In this document: positions 1 to 8,544 of the stretch, one piece after another
How positions within the stretch are numbered: position 1 is the stretch's first letter
How the letters are laid out: every line of letters begins with the position of its first letter
From: Mucilaginibacter geliditolerans
GTDB taxonomy: Bacteria; Bacteroidota; Bacteroidia; Sphingobacteriales; Sphingobacteriaceae
Length of the DNA stretch: 64,000 nucleotides
Reading direction: 5' to 3'
Assembly: GCF_014200495.1 (NCBI RefSeq)
Contig: NZ_JACHBY010000002.1
Coordinates: 868,001-932,000, forward strand
Notes under the pieces: model-generated
The model's input: only the letters and a program-made list of their open reading frames with translations
Told to the model about the DNA's origin: nothing
Database searches by the model: none
Program-made: the position numbers and the translations under genes

Positions 1-2166
1 GTTCACCTTTATACCATCGGGACTATTGTCAAAGCCCATATATAATGTATTTGTACTCTTATCCCACGATGTTTTTACATCGGCTATTGTGTTGCCGCTA
101 CTATCGGTAACAACAGTTTCCTTTGGTTGCGATGGCAATAGCACACGTACACTGTTCAATGTATTTTTAGGGCTTTTTGCCACAAATGAATAACTGTCGG
201 GTTGTACTTGCTCGTCATATATTCTTGATGCTGATGCCAGCACCTGGGGCTTGGTTTTATCTGCTACGCGACTAAGATCGTATAATAAAGATTGTTCGCC
301 CGGGTTTACAACTTTCTCAGTAAGTACCGATAACTGCGGATCAAAAAGATCAATAACAGGGCCTTTTACTGTATATGGCTTACTGTCATCATTCTCATCC
401 ATCACTGAGATGATATCATAAGGCCCTCTTTCAAGGTATAAGCTGTTTTTATAAGTTATTTTACCCGCATGGGCATCTTTTTCATAAGCTTGCTTTACCA
501 GGTTGGTATAATCAACATCATTGTTTGGCTGCAATACAAACTCCTTAGGGTTTTGCCTTACAATGTAAACCATGCCCTTACCAACTTTATACCCTTGCTT
601 ATTAGCGCTGGTATCAATATGTAATAATTTAAACAGATGCTGTGATGGAGCAGTAAACTTATTGCCTTTTGTATCCCACCATTCCATTACACTTTGATAT
701 GGGTCATTATCACGGCCGCAATAGATCAAAACTCCACCCTTTTTAACCCAATCGGCAATATATTGATGTACTTCGGAGTTAGTCGGTTTCATGTTTGAGT
801 AACTCATTACCAAAACCTTTATATTTTGCAGCGTTTGCGCATAAGCAAGGTTTTCCATATGTACGGTTTGCACCGGGATGCCGCGTTTTAACAGCGGCAG
901 TGTTTGTCCGTAAAAGTTAGAGAATTGCGGATCCTCAAAGCCATTGTGCGTTGGAAAACGCTGAAACATTAATGAATTGCTCATTAACACCCCAATACTA
1001 TTTACCCCTGTTACTCTGTTTGGCGATAGCGGCATCTGGTTCAACACGTTGATCATGATCTGCATTTGTGTTGAGTAAGACTTAGGTATCAGCACGCTCG
1101 AATCGCTGTGTGCCACTTTATACGGGCGGGTATAGATACGCTCTGGCCATGGCATTACCTCATAATTATCAATCATGGGGTATAGTATTTCAGCGGTGAA
1201 TGTAGCTTCGTAGTTTTTGCGGTAGTCGGCCCAGTCACGTGGCCAATCTTCAATCGGATCGGTTAAAAAGAATAATTTCCTGCCTGTTGGCGCTGTCATT
1301 GATACCATTGAACCATATTCAAGAAAAGCATTCTCAAATACCCTTTCCTTTCGCTGGCCATTAAAGTAAGTCGGCTCGCGCGAAGTGCCTGTCCAAACCT
1401 GGGCTATGTAACCATCAATACCGGGTAATGATGCCAAGCTAGCTTCAGGGCTCACAATTTGCCATGAAGAATAGTTTACCAGCGAGTGGGTTGCTATATA
1501 AACCTTCACATCCTTGCCTTTACTTTTGCCATACTCCTTGGCATAATTTGAAACCTGTTTTATGGCGTTATAAAATAGCTGGTATTTTAATTTGCTCGAC
1601 AGGTAGGTATTCTCCGCAGATGCATCCTGCGGGCGCCACGGGAAACCATAATATTTTTGCCATTCCTCTTTAAACGGCTGACTATAACCCGCTCGTGCCC
1701 AAAACTCGGGCTCTTCTAAAAATATGGTAGTTATACCGGCATCTATCACCCTTTTTACTACAGCAGTTTTCATGTACTCAATAAACGACTGTACCGGAAC
1801 TACATATGGCATGTTTTTGCCATGAAAAATAGTGTCGCCTTTTTGTGTTACCTGCCCTATCCCTAAGTGGTTTTTGCCATCCCATTTACCCAGAAAGTAG
1901 TCAAAGTATGTACCCCATGCAATACCGGTCATAAAAGCGGTTTGGTAACCTTTATCACGCCACGATTGTACGCGCTGTTCAAATGTTACGCCGGGGCGGT
2001 CATTAGTGCCGTATACGATCGCTACGTCTGAGCGTACATCAATTTGGGGTATCCAGGGGCTACTGGTTTGGAAAGCTGTTTTTTGTCGACCGGTATCCGG
2101 GTTATTTTGCGCTAAACCAGCAAGTGAGATAGTTATTAAACTACAAAAAAGGACAGTTTTTTTCAT
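1..2166 (-). CDS. Secreted TIM-barrel glycoside hydrolase-like protein (3' end outside window)
   Basis: The frame opens at the ATG at 2166 and stays open to base 1, giving 722 residues with the C-terminus missing. A signal peptide is plain (MKKTVLFC... to LAGLAQ). The first 400 residues read like a TIM-barrel glycosidase; residues 143-156 hold a strand ending in FLEEPEFW, whose glutamates (E151, E152, E154) are candidate catalytic residues. Residues about 440-500 resemble the GATase-like (beta-galactosidase trimerisation) domain (strand KVLVMSYSNMKP followed by KKGGVLIYCGR). I could not place it in a numbered GH family. It is the last visible gene of the susCD locus, separated from the DUF3823 gene by a terminator-like hairpin. 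Role in breaking down the imported glycan is inferred from position and fold. Confidence 0.7.
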   Translation of the reverse strand, partial: MKKTVLFCSLITISLAGLAQNNPDTGRQKTAFQTSSPWIPQIDVRSDVAIVYGTNDRPGVTFEQRVQSWRDKGYQTAFMTGIAWGTYFDYFLGKWDGKNHLGIGQVTQKGDTIFHGKNMPYVVPVQSFIEYMKTAVVKRVIDAGITTIFLEEPEFWARAGYSQPFKEEWQKYYGFPWRPQDASAENTYLSSKLKYQLFYNAIKQVSNYAKEYGKSKGKDVKVYIATHSLVNYSSWQIVSPEASLASLPGIDGYIAQVWTGTSREPTYFNGQRKERVFENAFLEYGSMVSMTAPTGRKLFFLTDPIEDWPRDWADYRKNYEATFTAEILYPMIDNYEVMPWPERIYTRPYKVAHSDSSVLIPKSYSTQMQIMINVLNQMPLSPNRVTGVNSIGVLMSNSLMFQRFPTHNGFEDPQFSNFYGQTLPLLKRGIPVQTVHMENLAYAQTLQNIKVLVMSYSNMKPTNSEVHQYIADWVKKGGVLIYCGRDNDPYQSVMEWWDTKGNKFTAPSQHLFKLLHIDTSANKQGYKVGKGMVYIVRQNPKEFVLQPNNDVDYTNLVKQAYEKDAHAGKITYKNSLYLERGPYDIISVMDENDDSKPYTVKGPVIDLFDPQLSVLTEKVVNPGEQSLLYDLSRVADKTKPQVLASASRIYDEQVQPDSYSFVAKSPKNTLNSVRVLLPSQPKETVVTDSSGNTIADVKTSWDKSTNTLYMGFDNSPDGIKVN

Positions 2167-2201
2167 GTAGATGATTTGTTATTACTAATTATTTTATAAA
2201 A

Positions 2202-2224
2202 AAGGAGGGCTGTTAACCCTCCTT
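2202..2224 (-). terminator. Intra-locus terminator hairpin
   Basis: Arms AAGGAGGG and CCCTCCTT around a 7-base loop, followed in the leftward direction by a T-rich run. It lies between the DUF3823 gene and the glycosidase-like gene, so it probably lowers read-through from susCD into the enzyme gene rather than ending the locus. Confidence 0.75.
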
Positions 2225-2235
2225 GAAAATTATGA

Positions 2236-2991
2236 TCACGGATATTTTGCAGACATTGGGGCATTGTAGTTATACTCATCGAGCCCGGCATTTATCCTTG
2301 CACCAACCCGGAAATATACATCCTGCGCCGGCATTGCGCCGCCTGTGGTGGTAATGGTTATAACCTGGCCCAGCAACGCGGTACCGGTTGAACCACCATA
2401 TGAAACCAGTTTTGAGTACCTTGGGTCGTAATTATTATTACCATCGTACTGGGTATTGCTTACATACAGGTTAATATCGGTTATATCCTGCTGGTAGTTT
2501 GGATTACTGGTACCACGGGTAATTTTAACCTGTACGGTAACAGTACTATCAGCATTAAACACCGGCTTACCTACCCATTCAACTCTTAAAAAAGGCTGAA
2601 CTTTAAAGTTAAGCGTTGCCTTGCTTGTTAACTTAATAGTTTGGCTTGAGTCGGCTGTAACCGTACCGGTATTATCTGTAGTCACCAACGGTACAAACGG
2701 CCCTTCAACCGAAACCTTATAAGTAGCAGCAAATATTTTATCGTCGTTAAAAGTACCATCCTGCATTGATTGGAAATACTCAGGCGTAGGATTAGCGCTG
2801 TAACTAATCTCCAGCAATTTAACGCGTGTACCGCCGCCGCCAATTTCTGTTTGTACGGTAGCCCCTGTGCCCTCGTCAATTGTACTACCGTTTATGGTAT
2901 CGGATGGCGCGGGATAATTATCAATTTTGCTGCACGAATTGCCGGCAATAACTGCCAAACAAAATGCTGTATAATAGAATAGCTTTTTCAT
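2236..2991 (-). CDS. DUF3823-type SusCD-associated lipoprotein
   Basis: A 251-residue lipoprotein: short hydrophobic leader with lipobox ending GNSC, then SKIDNYPAPSDTINGSTID, the start typical of DUF3823 proteins that accompany SusC/SusD pairs. The body is beta-rich (two immunoglobulin-like or transthyretin-like repeats likely, residues about 30-135 and 135-250) without enzyme motifs. It follows susD by 10 bases and is the third gene of the same leftward unit. Proteins in this position are usually surface-exposed and help bind the glycan; the glycan itself cannot be told from the sequence. Confidence 0.8.
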   Translation of the reverse strand: MKKLFYYTAFCLAVIAGNSCSKIDNYPAPSDTINGSTIDEGTGATVQTEIGGGGTRVKLLEISYSANPTPEYFQSMQDGTFNDDKIFAATYKVSVEGPFVPLVTTDNTGTVTADSSQTIKLTSKATLNFKVQPFLRVEWVGKPVFNADSTVTVQVKITRGTSNPNYQQDITDINLYVSNTQYDGNNNYDPRYSKLVSYGGSTGTALLGQVITITTTGGAMPAQDVYFRVGARINAGLDEYNYNAPMSAKYP

Positions 2992-3001
2992 CTTTAATAT
3001 A

Positions 3002-4939
3002 TTAATAACCTGGGTTTTGAACTAAGTTTGGACTCTTTGATATAGCACCCTGCGGTATTTGCTCGTAGTACCATCTTGGGTCGTAGGTGTAAACATCGTT
3101 ACGCTCATCGGTACGGGCATCAAAGAAATATTTGCCTGCCTGTGCTGAATAGAATGGCATCAGGATACGGTATATGGTTCCGTTTTGCTCTTTTGAGAAT
3201 GTTCTCCATCTTTTCAGATCCCAATAGGTTTTATTCTCAAATGCCAGTTCTTTTCTTCTTTCAATACGAACAGTATCAATGGTCATTGAACCTGCGCTTG
3301 TCAACAATGTTGCACCAGCTCTTGAACGTATCTCGTTAATAATAGTAAAGGCATCCTGCGAATAATTAGTAGCACCGCTCTGGCCTGCGCTGTTCAATTC
3401 AAAAGCAGCTTCGGCACGGTTCAATAAAACTTCGGCGTAACGCATCTCTATCCATGTTTGAGTTTCGTTGTTTTCCAGCACTTGCGCTGTTGGTAAATTA
3501 GGGTTAAGCCATTTACGAACCGAGAATCCTGAAATTGCACAGGTTTGGTCACCTGTAAAAATGCCGCTCAAACCGGCAGGGTTCATTAATGTTCCATCAG
3601 GTAATTTGTAGGCCGTTTGTGATGCAGTAGCCGATACAACAAGGTTTGTAAGCGGATACTGTGATCTTGAACCGGCTGGTAATAGCGGGCTAATACCGCC
3701 TGCAGAAGGACCGGTATATATAGCACGTTGTATATCTATATTTTGTCCTTTAAATGCATCGCCCGGCAATATAACTGTAGCGCGCAGCCTTGGTTCGGCA
3801 TTGGCAAACAGATCCATTGTATTAGTGAATAAAAGATAATGGCCGCTCGCGTCAAGATTTTGAATGGTACCATTTGAGTTTTTCGGTATACCATCAAACA
3901 TCTCCACAAAATCAAGAGTTGGGTTTACTTCGGATGAATAACCGTTTGGCCCTATCAACTGGCGCGGCACGTTATAAGCATCATAACCGTGTACCGAGTT
4001 TGGATACTGGTATTCCCTGACAAATACGCTTTCGCTGCTTCCTGCATCTGAGAACAGGTTCACAAAGTTCTGGTATTGGGCAGTTTTATCAGTGGCCGAC
4101 CATGATTTTAAATACAGGCTGTAAACACCATCAAGCGTTTTAGCGGCATTATATGCTTTCAGGAAATACCCGTTGGCCGCGCTGGATGGTATGCCGCAAA
4201 GCTGATTCTTTTGCCCATCAAATAAAGTGGTGGTATTGTATTTTGCAATGGTGCCCGCATACAACATAGCCCTTGATTCAAATGCTGCTGCAACATATTT
4301 ATTTGCACGGCTGCCATCAGCCTCATCAGTATTTACCGCTGGTAAATTCGCGATAGCAAAATCAAAATCGCTGGCTACCTGATCCCAAACAGCTTGCTCT
4401 GATGAGCGTGGTATTTGCAGTTCATCGGTGCTGGTACCTACTGTATAATTTAATGTTTTATTTACTATGGGTACACCGCCAAAGCGTTTTACTAAGCCAA
4501 AATAAGTCATACCACGTACAAAGTATGCTTCGCCAAGCCAGGCATTTACCTGTGCTGTGCTGAAGTTACTTGCATATGAAGGTAGCGTTTGAATAAAGTA
4601 ATCGCAATCACGTATAGTTGTATATGAACCTCCCCATATATCCCAGCTCCAGCTTCCAAAGGCTTCCTGCATGGAGCTTGTCTGGTCGCGGCTAATAGCC
4701 TCGCCTGTTGTAGCCGGTGTTGGGCTGATGATCCAGAAAAAGTTTAAGCCACGCTGAGGTGAATATCTGAAATCCTCGATAGGCAGCTCACTATAAATAC
4801 GTGCCATGTATGCCTGTATACCTGCCGGAGTAGAAAACACGTCAGGGTCCTGGATGATATTTTTTGGTGGTATATCCAGCTTTCTGCAAGCCGTTAAACA
4901 CACAAATAATGTTAATAATATATAGTTATATTTTTTCAT
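3002..4939 (-). CDS. SusD/RagB-family surface glycan-binding lipoprotein
   Basis: The preferred start is the ATG at 4939 (645 residues); a longer frame would need a TTG at 4951. Leader KKYNYILLTLFVCLTAC ends in a lipobox cysteine. The N-terminal region (FSTPAGIQAYMARIYSELP, then WLGEAYFVRGMTYFGLVKRFGGVPIV) carries the TPR-like helices of SusD, and the C-terminal part holds the usual WIEMRYAEVLLNRAEAA and RRKELAFENKTYWDLKRWR segments. It pairs with the SusC-like receptor whose stop is 13 bases upstream. As in characterised SusCD pairs, it should act as the lid over the receptor and bind the glycan. Confidence 0.95.
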   Translation of the reverse strand: MKKYNYILLTLFVCLTACRKLDIPPKNIIQDPDVFSTPAGIQAYMARIYSELPIEDFRYSPQRGLNFFWIISPTPATTGEAISRDQTSSMQEAFGSWSWDIWGGSYTTIRDCDYFIQTLPSYASNFSTAQVNAWLGEAYFVRGMTYFGLVKRFGGVPIVNKTLNYTVGTSTDELQIPRSSEQAVWDQVASDFDFAIANLPAVNTDEADGSRANKYVAAAFESRAMLYAGTIAKYNTTTLFDGQKNQLCGIPSSAANGYFLKAYNAAKTLDGVYSLYLKSWSATDKTAQYQNFVNLFSDAGSSESVFVREYQYPNSVHGYDAYNVPRQLIGPNGYSSEVNPTLDFVEMFDGIPKNSNGTIQNLDASGHYLLFTNTMDLFANAEPRLRATVILPGDAFKGQNIDIQRAIYTGPSAGGISPLLPAGSRSQYPLTNLVVSATASQTAYKLPDGTLMNPAGLSGIFTGDQTCAISGFSVRKWLNPNLPTAQVLENNETQTWIEMRYAEVLLNRAEAAFELNSAGQSGATNYSQDAFTIINEIRSRAGATLLTSAGSMTIDTVRIERRKELAFENKTYWDLKRWRTFSKEQNGTIYRILMPFYSAQAGKYFFDARTDERNDVYTYDPRWYYEQIPQGAISKSPNLVQNPGY

Positions 4940-4951
4940 GATTTCTTTCAA

Positions 4952-7900
4952 TTAGAATTTAACATTTAAACCTACGTTGTACAATTTATCAAGCGGGTAC
5001 AAGTAGCCATAAGTACCTGAAGGGTGTTCAGGGTCAACATACTTAACATCGGTAAAAGTTAACAGGTTATAACCGTTTACAAATACCCTTACCCCTTTAA
5101 CCCCTATCTGCGATAAAAATTTATTAGGTAAATTATAACCGATCTCTAAGCTCTTAAGCCTTAAATAAGATGCATTTTGAAAGTTAAATGTTGAATTGGT
5201 GTTGGCGGTAGTACCAGTGTAGGCAAAATGGCCGGGCACCCATACTGTATTCGGATTGTACGGATCAGCATTAGGATCAGCAGGGTGATAATCGTTTAAG
5301 AATTGTGTTAACGCGCTGCCGCCACCCCAAAGCGGGATATTCAATTGCTCGATATATGATACGCTGTACATGCCTGTTCCCTGCCACAGCATACTGATAT
5401 CAAATCCATCGTATGAACCGCCTAAGGTAAGTCCGTAAGTTATTTTAGGTGTTGTTGGCAGGCCATTAGGGTTACCGCCGTAAGCTATTGGATGGTTATC
5501 ATTACCATCAATCTGCCCGTCGCCGTTCCAATCCTGGTAAATATAATCACCTACCACAGTTCCACGATTTACATACACAGGGCTGTTAAGAATTTGGTTG
5601 TAATTTTGATATTGCCCTGATCCGCTGGTTCCCCACTGTATGCCCTGGTTCCTGTTCGCCTGGTTGTTTAACCAATCAAGGTATGAGTTTCCATGCTGTG
5701 ATTCAGCATAGGTAGTATTCATGGTATAAGCGAATGAGAAGGTACCCTTTACATTGTATGAGAATTTACCAATATGATTATGGTGACTAACTTCAAAGTC
5801 AAATCCCTTGGTTCTGTCGCCGTTAATATTTTGCTCTGGCAAAGAAGCACCAAGTACATCAGGCACTTGTAATATTGAGGTTGCCAATAAACCTGTTCTG
5901 TTACGAATAAAATAATCGAAAGTAATACCTAGCAGGCCCTTCCACATATCAAGATCAGCGCCCACGTCAAAAGTATGCGAGGTTGACCACGTTACGTTAG
6001 GATTTGGCAAACCTGTGCTTTGTACAGCATTTACAAAGTTATTACCAAATACCGCACCTGTAGGCAACTGGTTGTTTGAACCATTTGCCGGATAGTTATA
6101 CCCGCTCAGGAACTGGTAAAATAAAGGACCATCATCACCCAAAACACCATATGATGCCCGGAACTTTAAGTTGTCAATAAACGATAAGGCAGATGAATTC
6201 TTCCAGAAGTCCTCATCAGATACACGCCATCCTATTGAACCTGAAGGGAAAAATCCTGATTTTTGGCCCGGCGCAAATTTTGATGACTGGTCATTCCTGA
6301 AACTGAATTCGCCCAGGTATTTACCATTATAATCATAAGTAAGCCTGCCTACAACCGAGTTAGTAGCATAGTCAGATAAACCATTTGTAGTTTGCGTAGC
6401 ATTCTGCAATGCACTATTGCCAGCAATTAGTTGATCTACGGGTATTGCAAGCTGCCTATAATCTTCAAAGTTGTCGGCACTTTGCTCGTTACCTTCATAA
6501 AGCAATAATGCGCTCAGGTTATGCTTGCCAAAAGAGTGTGTATAATTTAATGAAAGTTGATCTGTATTCTGCGGATAATCATAATACTGCCTGGTAACAG
6601 ATCCTGGTGTATTATTCTGATGGGCTATATAGGTCTGTGTTGATGAATCATAAGTATAAAGGTTATAGGTTTGCTGATACATCTTATTATCTTGAATCTG
6701 GTCATTATAGCTATATAATCCTCTCAGGGTAAGCCCATCAATAAATGGGATCTTGTAATCAATGCTAAGAGATCCGTTAAAGAATTTATTATTTTGGGTG
6801 CTATAGCCGTTGATATCTGAATTTCCATAAGCTAGAGGATTTCCCCCGTCAACACTACCCTGCCATAAATACATGGGATTATTGTTGGCATAGAAAGTTT
6901 CAGTCGGTAATTCCCTCCATGTTTCCCGGGTAGTGTACCAAAAAGGTTCTGCCGGAGAATTCTTTTGATCCATTATGGCGCTCAGGTTTAAATTAACCGT
7001 AATGTTTTTACCAATTTTGCTGGTAACATTTGAGCGTACATTATAGCGTTTGTAGTTAAGATCGTTACTGGTTAATATACCATCCTGATCGGTGAAACCC
7101 GCGCTTAACAAGTATTGGGTATTCTCGGTACCACCTGTTGCAGTAAGGTTATGCTGCTCCTGCATGGCAGATTTTTTGAAAACAGCGTCATACCAATCGG
7201 TGCTTTGTTTTGAACCATCAGCATAAGCTGCAAAATCCGCAGGGCCATAAATAATCCTGCCACCATTAGCCTGGTGCTGTGATTGCTGGTTAACAAGCGT
7301 CATGTATTGTGTAGCGTCAACTGGTTTTGGTAACCCTGATGGCACTTGTGAACCAAAGGTTCCTGAGTAAGTTAACTGAAGTGTTCCTGCTTTGCCTTTT
7401 TTTGTAGTGATCAGGATAACTCCATTCGCAGCTTTAACACCGTAAACAGAAGCACTGGCATCTTTCAATACAGATACACTTTCAATATCATTAGGATCAA
7501 GCCTTGTTAAAATATTACTTGAACCTACGCTATTATCGCCATTACCACCGGTAACACTGAAATCGGGCATTTCCACACCGTCGACAACGATTAACGGGTT
7601 ACCCATTCCCCTTATGGAAATGTTGTTGGCGAAATCGCCCGGCTCAGCAGTATTTTGTACTACCTGCAAACCGGCAATTTTACCCGTAAGCATGTTTTCA
7701 ACGTTCTCGTTTTTGGTAGTAACAATTTCAGCTGCATTGATAGATGTAACCGCGCTGGTTAAGGATACTTTTTTCTGCGTACCGTAACCTACTACCACAA
7801 CTTCATCAAGATTTGAGGATGCCGGGGCCAACTTTACTGTTATTGTTTGCTGGTCGCCTACAACAACCTCTTTTTTGCTGTAGCTAACAAAAGTAAAAAT

Positions 7901-8176
7901 AAGGGTAGTGCCTTTAGTGGCACTGATAGTAAATTTTCCGGAAACATCGGTAGTTGTACCGTAAGTGGTGCCTTTTATCATTACACTTACGCCAGGCATG
8001 CTATCGCCTTTTTCGTCTAAAACTGTACCCTGAATTTTGTTAGTGCTTTGCGCAAATATAAATGCCGGGAGCAGTAACAAACACACCAGAAGCGAGAGGT
8101 GTGGAGATCGGATAACTTTTAGTTTTGCCGGGCAAAGGGTAATAAGCCGGCCATAACTTGTAAAAATTTTCTTCAT
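4952..8176 (-). CDS. SusC/RagA-family TonB-dependent outer-membrane receptor
   Basis: A 1074-residue receptor. The leader has a rather long N-terminal stretch before the hydrophobic core LLVCLLLLPAFIFAQ. Then comes a CarboxypepD_reg domain (IQGTVLDEKGDSMPGVSV), the SusC junction DEVVVVGYGTQKK, a plug domain with PLIVVDGVEMP and SVSVLKDASASVYGVKAANG, and a long barrel ending in an aromatic strand (VGLNVKF). It is the first gene of the leftward susC-susD-DUF3823 unit. It imports oligosaccharides with energy from TonB. The 368-base upstream gap contains a 12-base tandem repeat and a hairpin, listed separately. Substrate unknown. Confidence 0.95.
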   Translation of the reverse strand: MKKIFTSYGRLITLCPAKLKVIRSPHLSLLVCLLLLPAFIFAQSTNKIQGTVLDEKGDSMPGVSVMIKGTTYGTTTDVSGKFTISATKGTTLIFTFVSYSKKEVVVGDQQTITVKLAPASSNLDEVVVVGYGTQKKVSLTSAVTSINAAEIVTTKNENVENMLTGKIAGLQVVQNTAEPGDFANNISIRGMGNPLIVVDGVEMPDFSVTGGNGDNSVGSSNILTRLDPNDIESVSVLKDASASVYGVKAANGVILITTKKGKAGTLQLTYSGTFGSQVPSGLPKPVDATQYMTLVNQQSQHQANGGRIIYGPADFAAYADGSKQSTDWYDAVFKKSAMQEQHNLTATGGTENTQYLLSAGFTDQDGILTSNDLNYKRYNVRSNVTSKIGKNITVNLNLSAIMDQKNSPAEPFWYTTRETWRELPTETFYANNNPMYLWQGSVDGGNPLAYGNSDINGYSTQNNKFFNGSLSIDYKIPFIDGLTLRGLYSYNDQIQDNKMYQQTYNLYTYDSSTQTYIAHQNNTPGSVTRQYYDYPQNTDQLSLNYTHSFGKHNLSALLLYEGNEQSADNFEDYRQLAIPVDQLIAGNSALQNATQTTNGLSDYATNSVVGRLTYDYNGKYLGEFSFRNDQSSKFAPGQKSGFFPSGSIGWRVSDEDFWKNSSALSFIDNLKFRASYGVLGDDGPLFYQFLSGYNYPANGSNNQLPTGAVFGNNFVNAVQSTGLPNPNVTWSTSHTFDVGADLDMWKGLLGITFDYFIRNRTGLLATSILQVPDVLGASLPEQNINGDRTKGFDFEVSHHNHIGKFSYNVKGTFSFAYTMNTTYAESQHGNSYLDWLNNQANRNQGIQWGTSGSGQYQNYNQILNSPVYVNRGTVVGDYIYQDWNGDGQIDGNDNHPIAYGGNPNGLPTTPKITYGLTLGGSYDGFDISMLWQGTGMYSVSYIEQLNIPLWGGGSALTQFLNDYHPADPNADPYNPNTVWVPGHFAYTGTTANTNSTFNFQNASYLRLKSLEIGYNLPNKFLSQIGVKGVRVFVNGYNLLTFTDVKYVDPEHPSGTYGYLYPLDKLYNVGLNVKF

Positions 8177-8291
8177 AATAAATTGGTTAATTGGTTAAAA
8201 ATTGTGATCACCTACCGGGGACCAGGACGGTCGGGTACGGAGGGTTGTTCACTTGGTTTGATACCACAATGATAGCCCGCACAGTATTAAA

Positions 8292-8316
8292 AAATGGGTT
8301 AATAAATGGGTTAATA
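8292..8316 (-). promoter_or_regulatory. Tandem 12-base repeat upstream of susC
   Basis: The 13-mer AAATGGGTTAATA occurs at 8292-8304 and again at 8304-8316, a period of 12 bases, about 115-140 bases before the susC start. A shorter tandem (TTGGTTAA twice, 8183-8198) sits just ahead of the start codon. SARP-family activators are known to bind short direct repeats, so this is a candidate site for the SARP-like regulator encoded next door. Apart from this and the hairpin at 8494-8521 I see nothing else in the gap 8177-8544. Confidence 0.4.
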
Positions 8317-8493
8317 AGTGAAAAAATATATTAATCTCGGCAAATAACAGGCAGGGGGATTAATATACGTCGACAAAATATTACCTGACAGTTAAATAAA
8401 TCAATAAATAGCATGATTACTATTTAATACTGCGAAATGAATATTGATTTTATTGAATAGATGATATCTGCGAGATATAGTGAATACACAAGC

Positions 8494-8521
8494 ATGTATG
8501 CCTGTGGTTACAGGCATACAT
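8494..8521 (-). terminator. Perfect 12-bp hairpin after the regulator gene
   Basis: Arms ATGTATGCCTGT and ACAGGCATACAT are perfectly complementary around a 4-base loop. It starts 24 bases past the stop of the SARP-like regulator in the leftward direction. There is no T-run after it, so it could be a factor-dependent terminator, an RNA-processing structure, or an operator. Confidence 0.5.
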
Positions 8522-8544
8522 ATTGGCAGATCGGCAACAAATGG

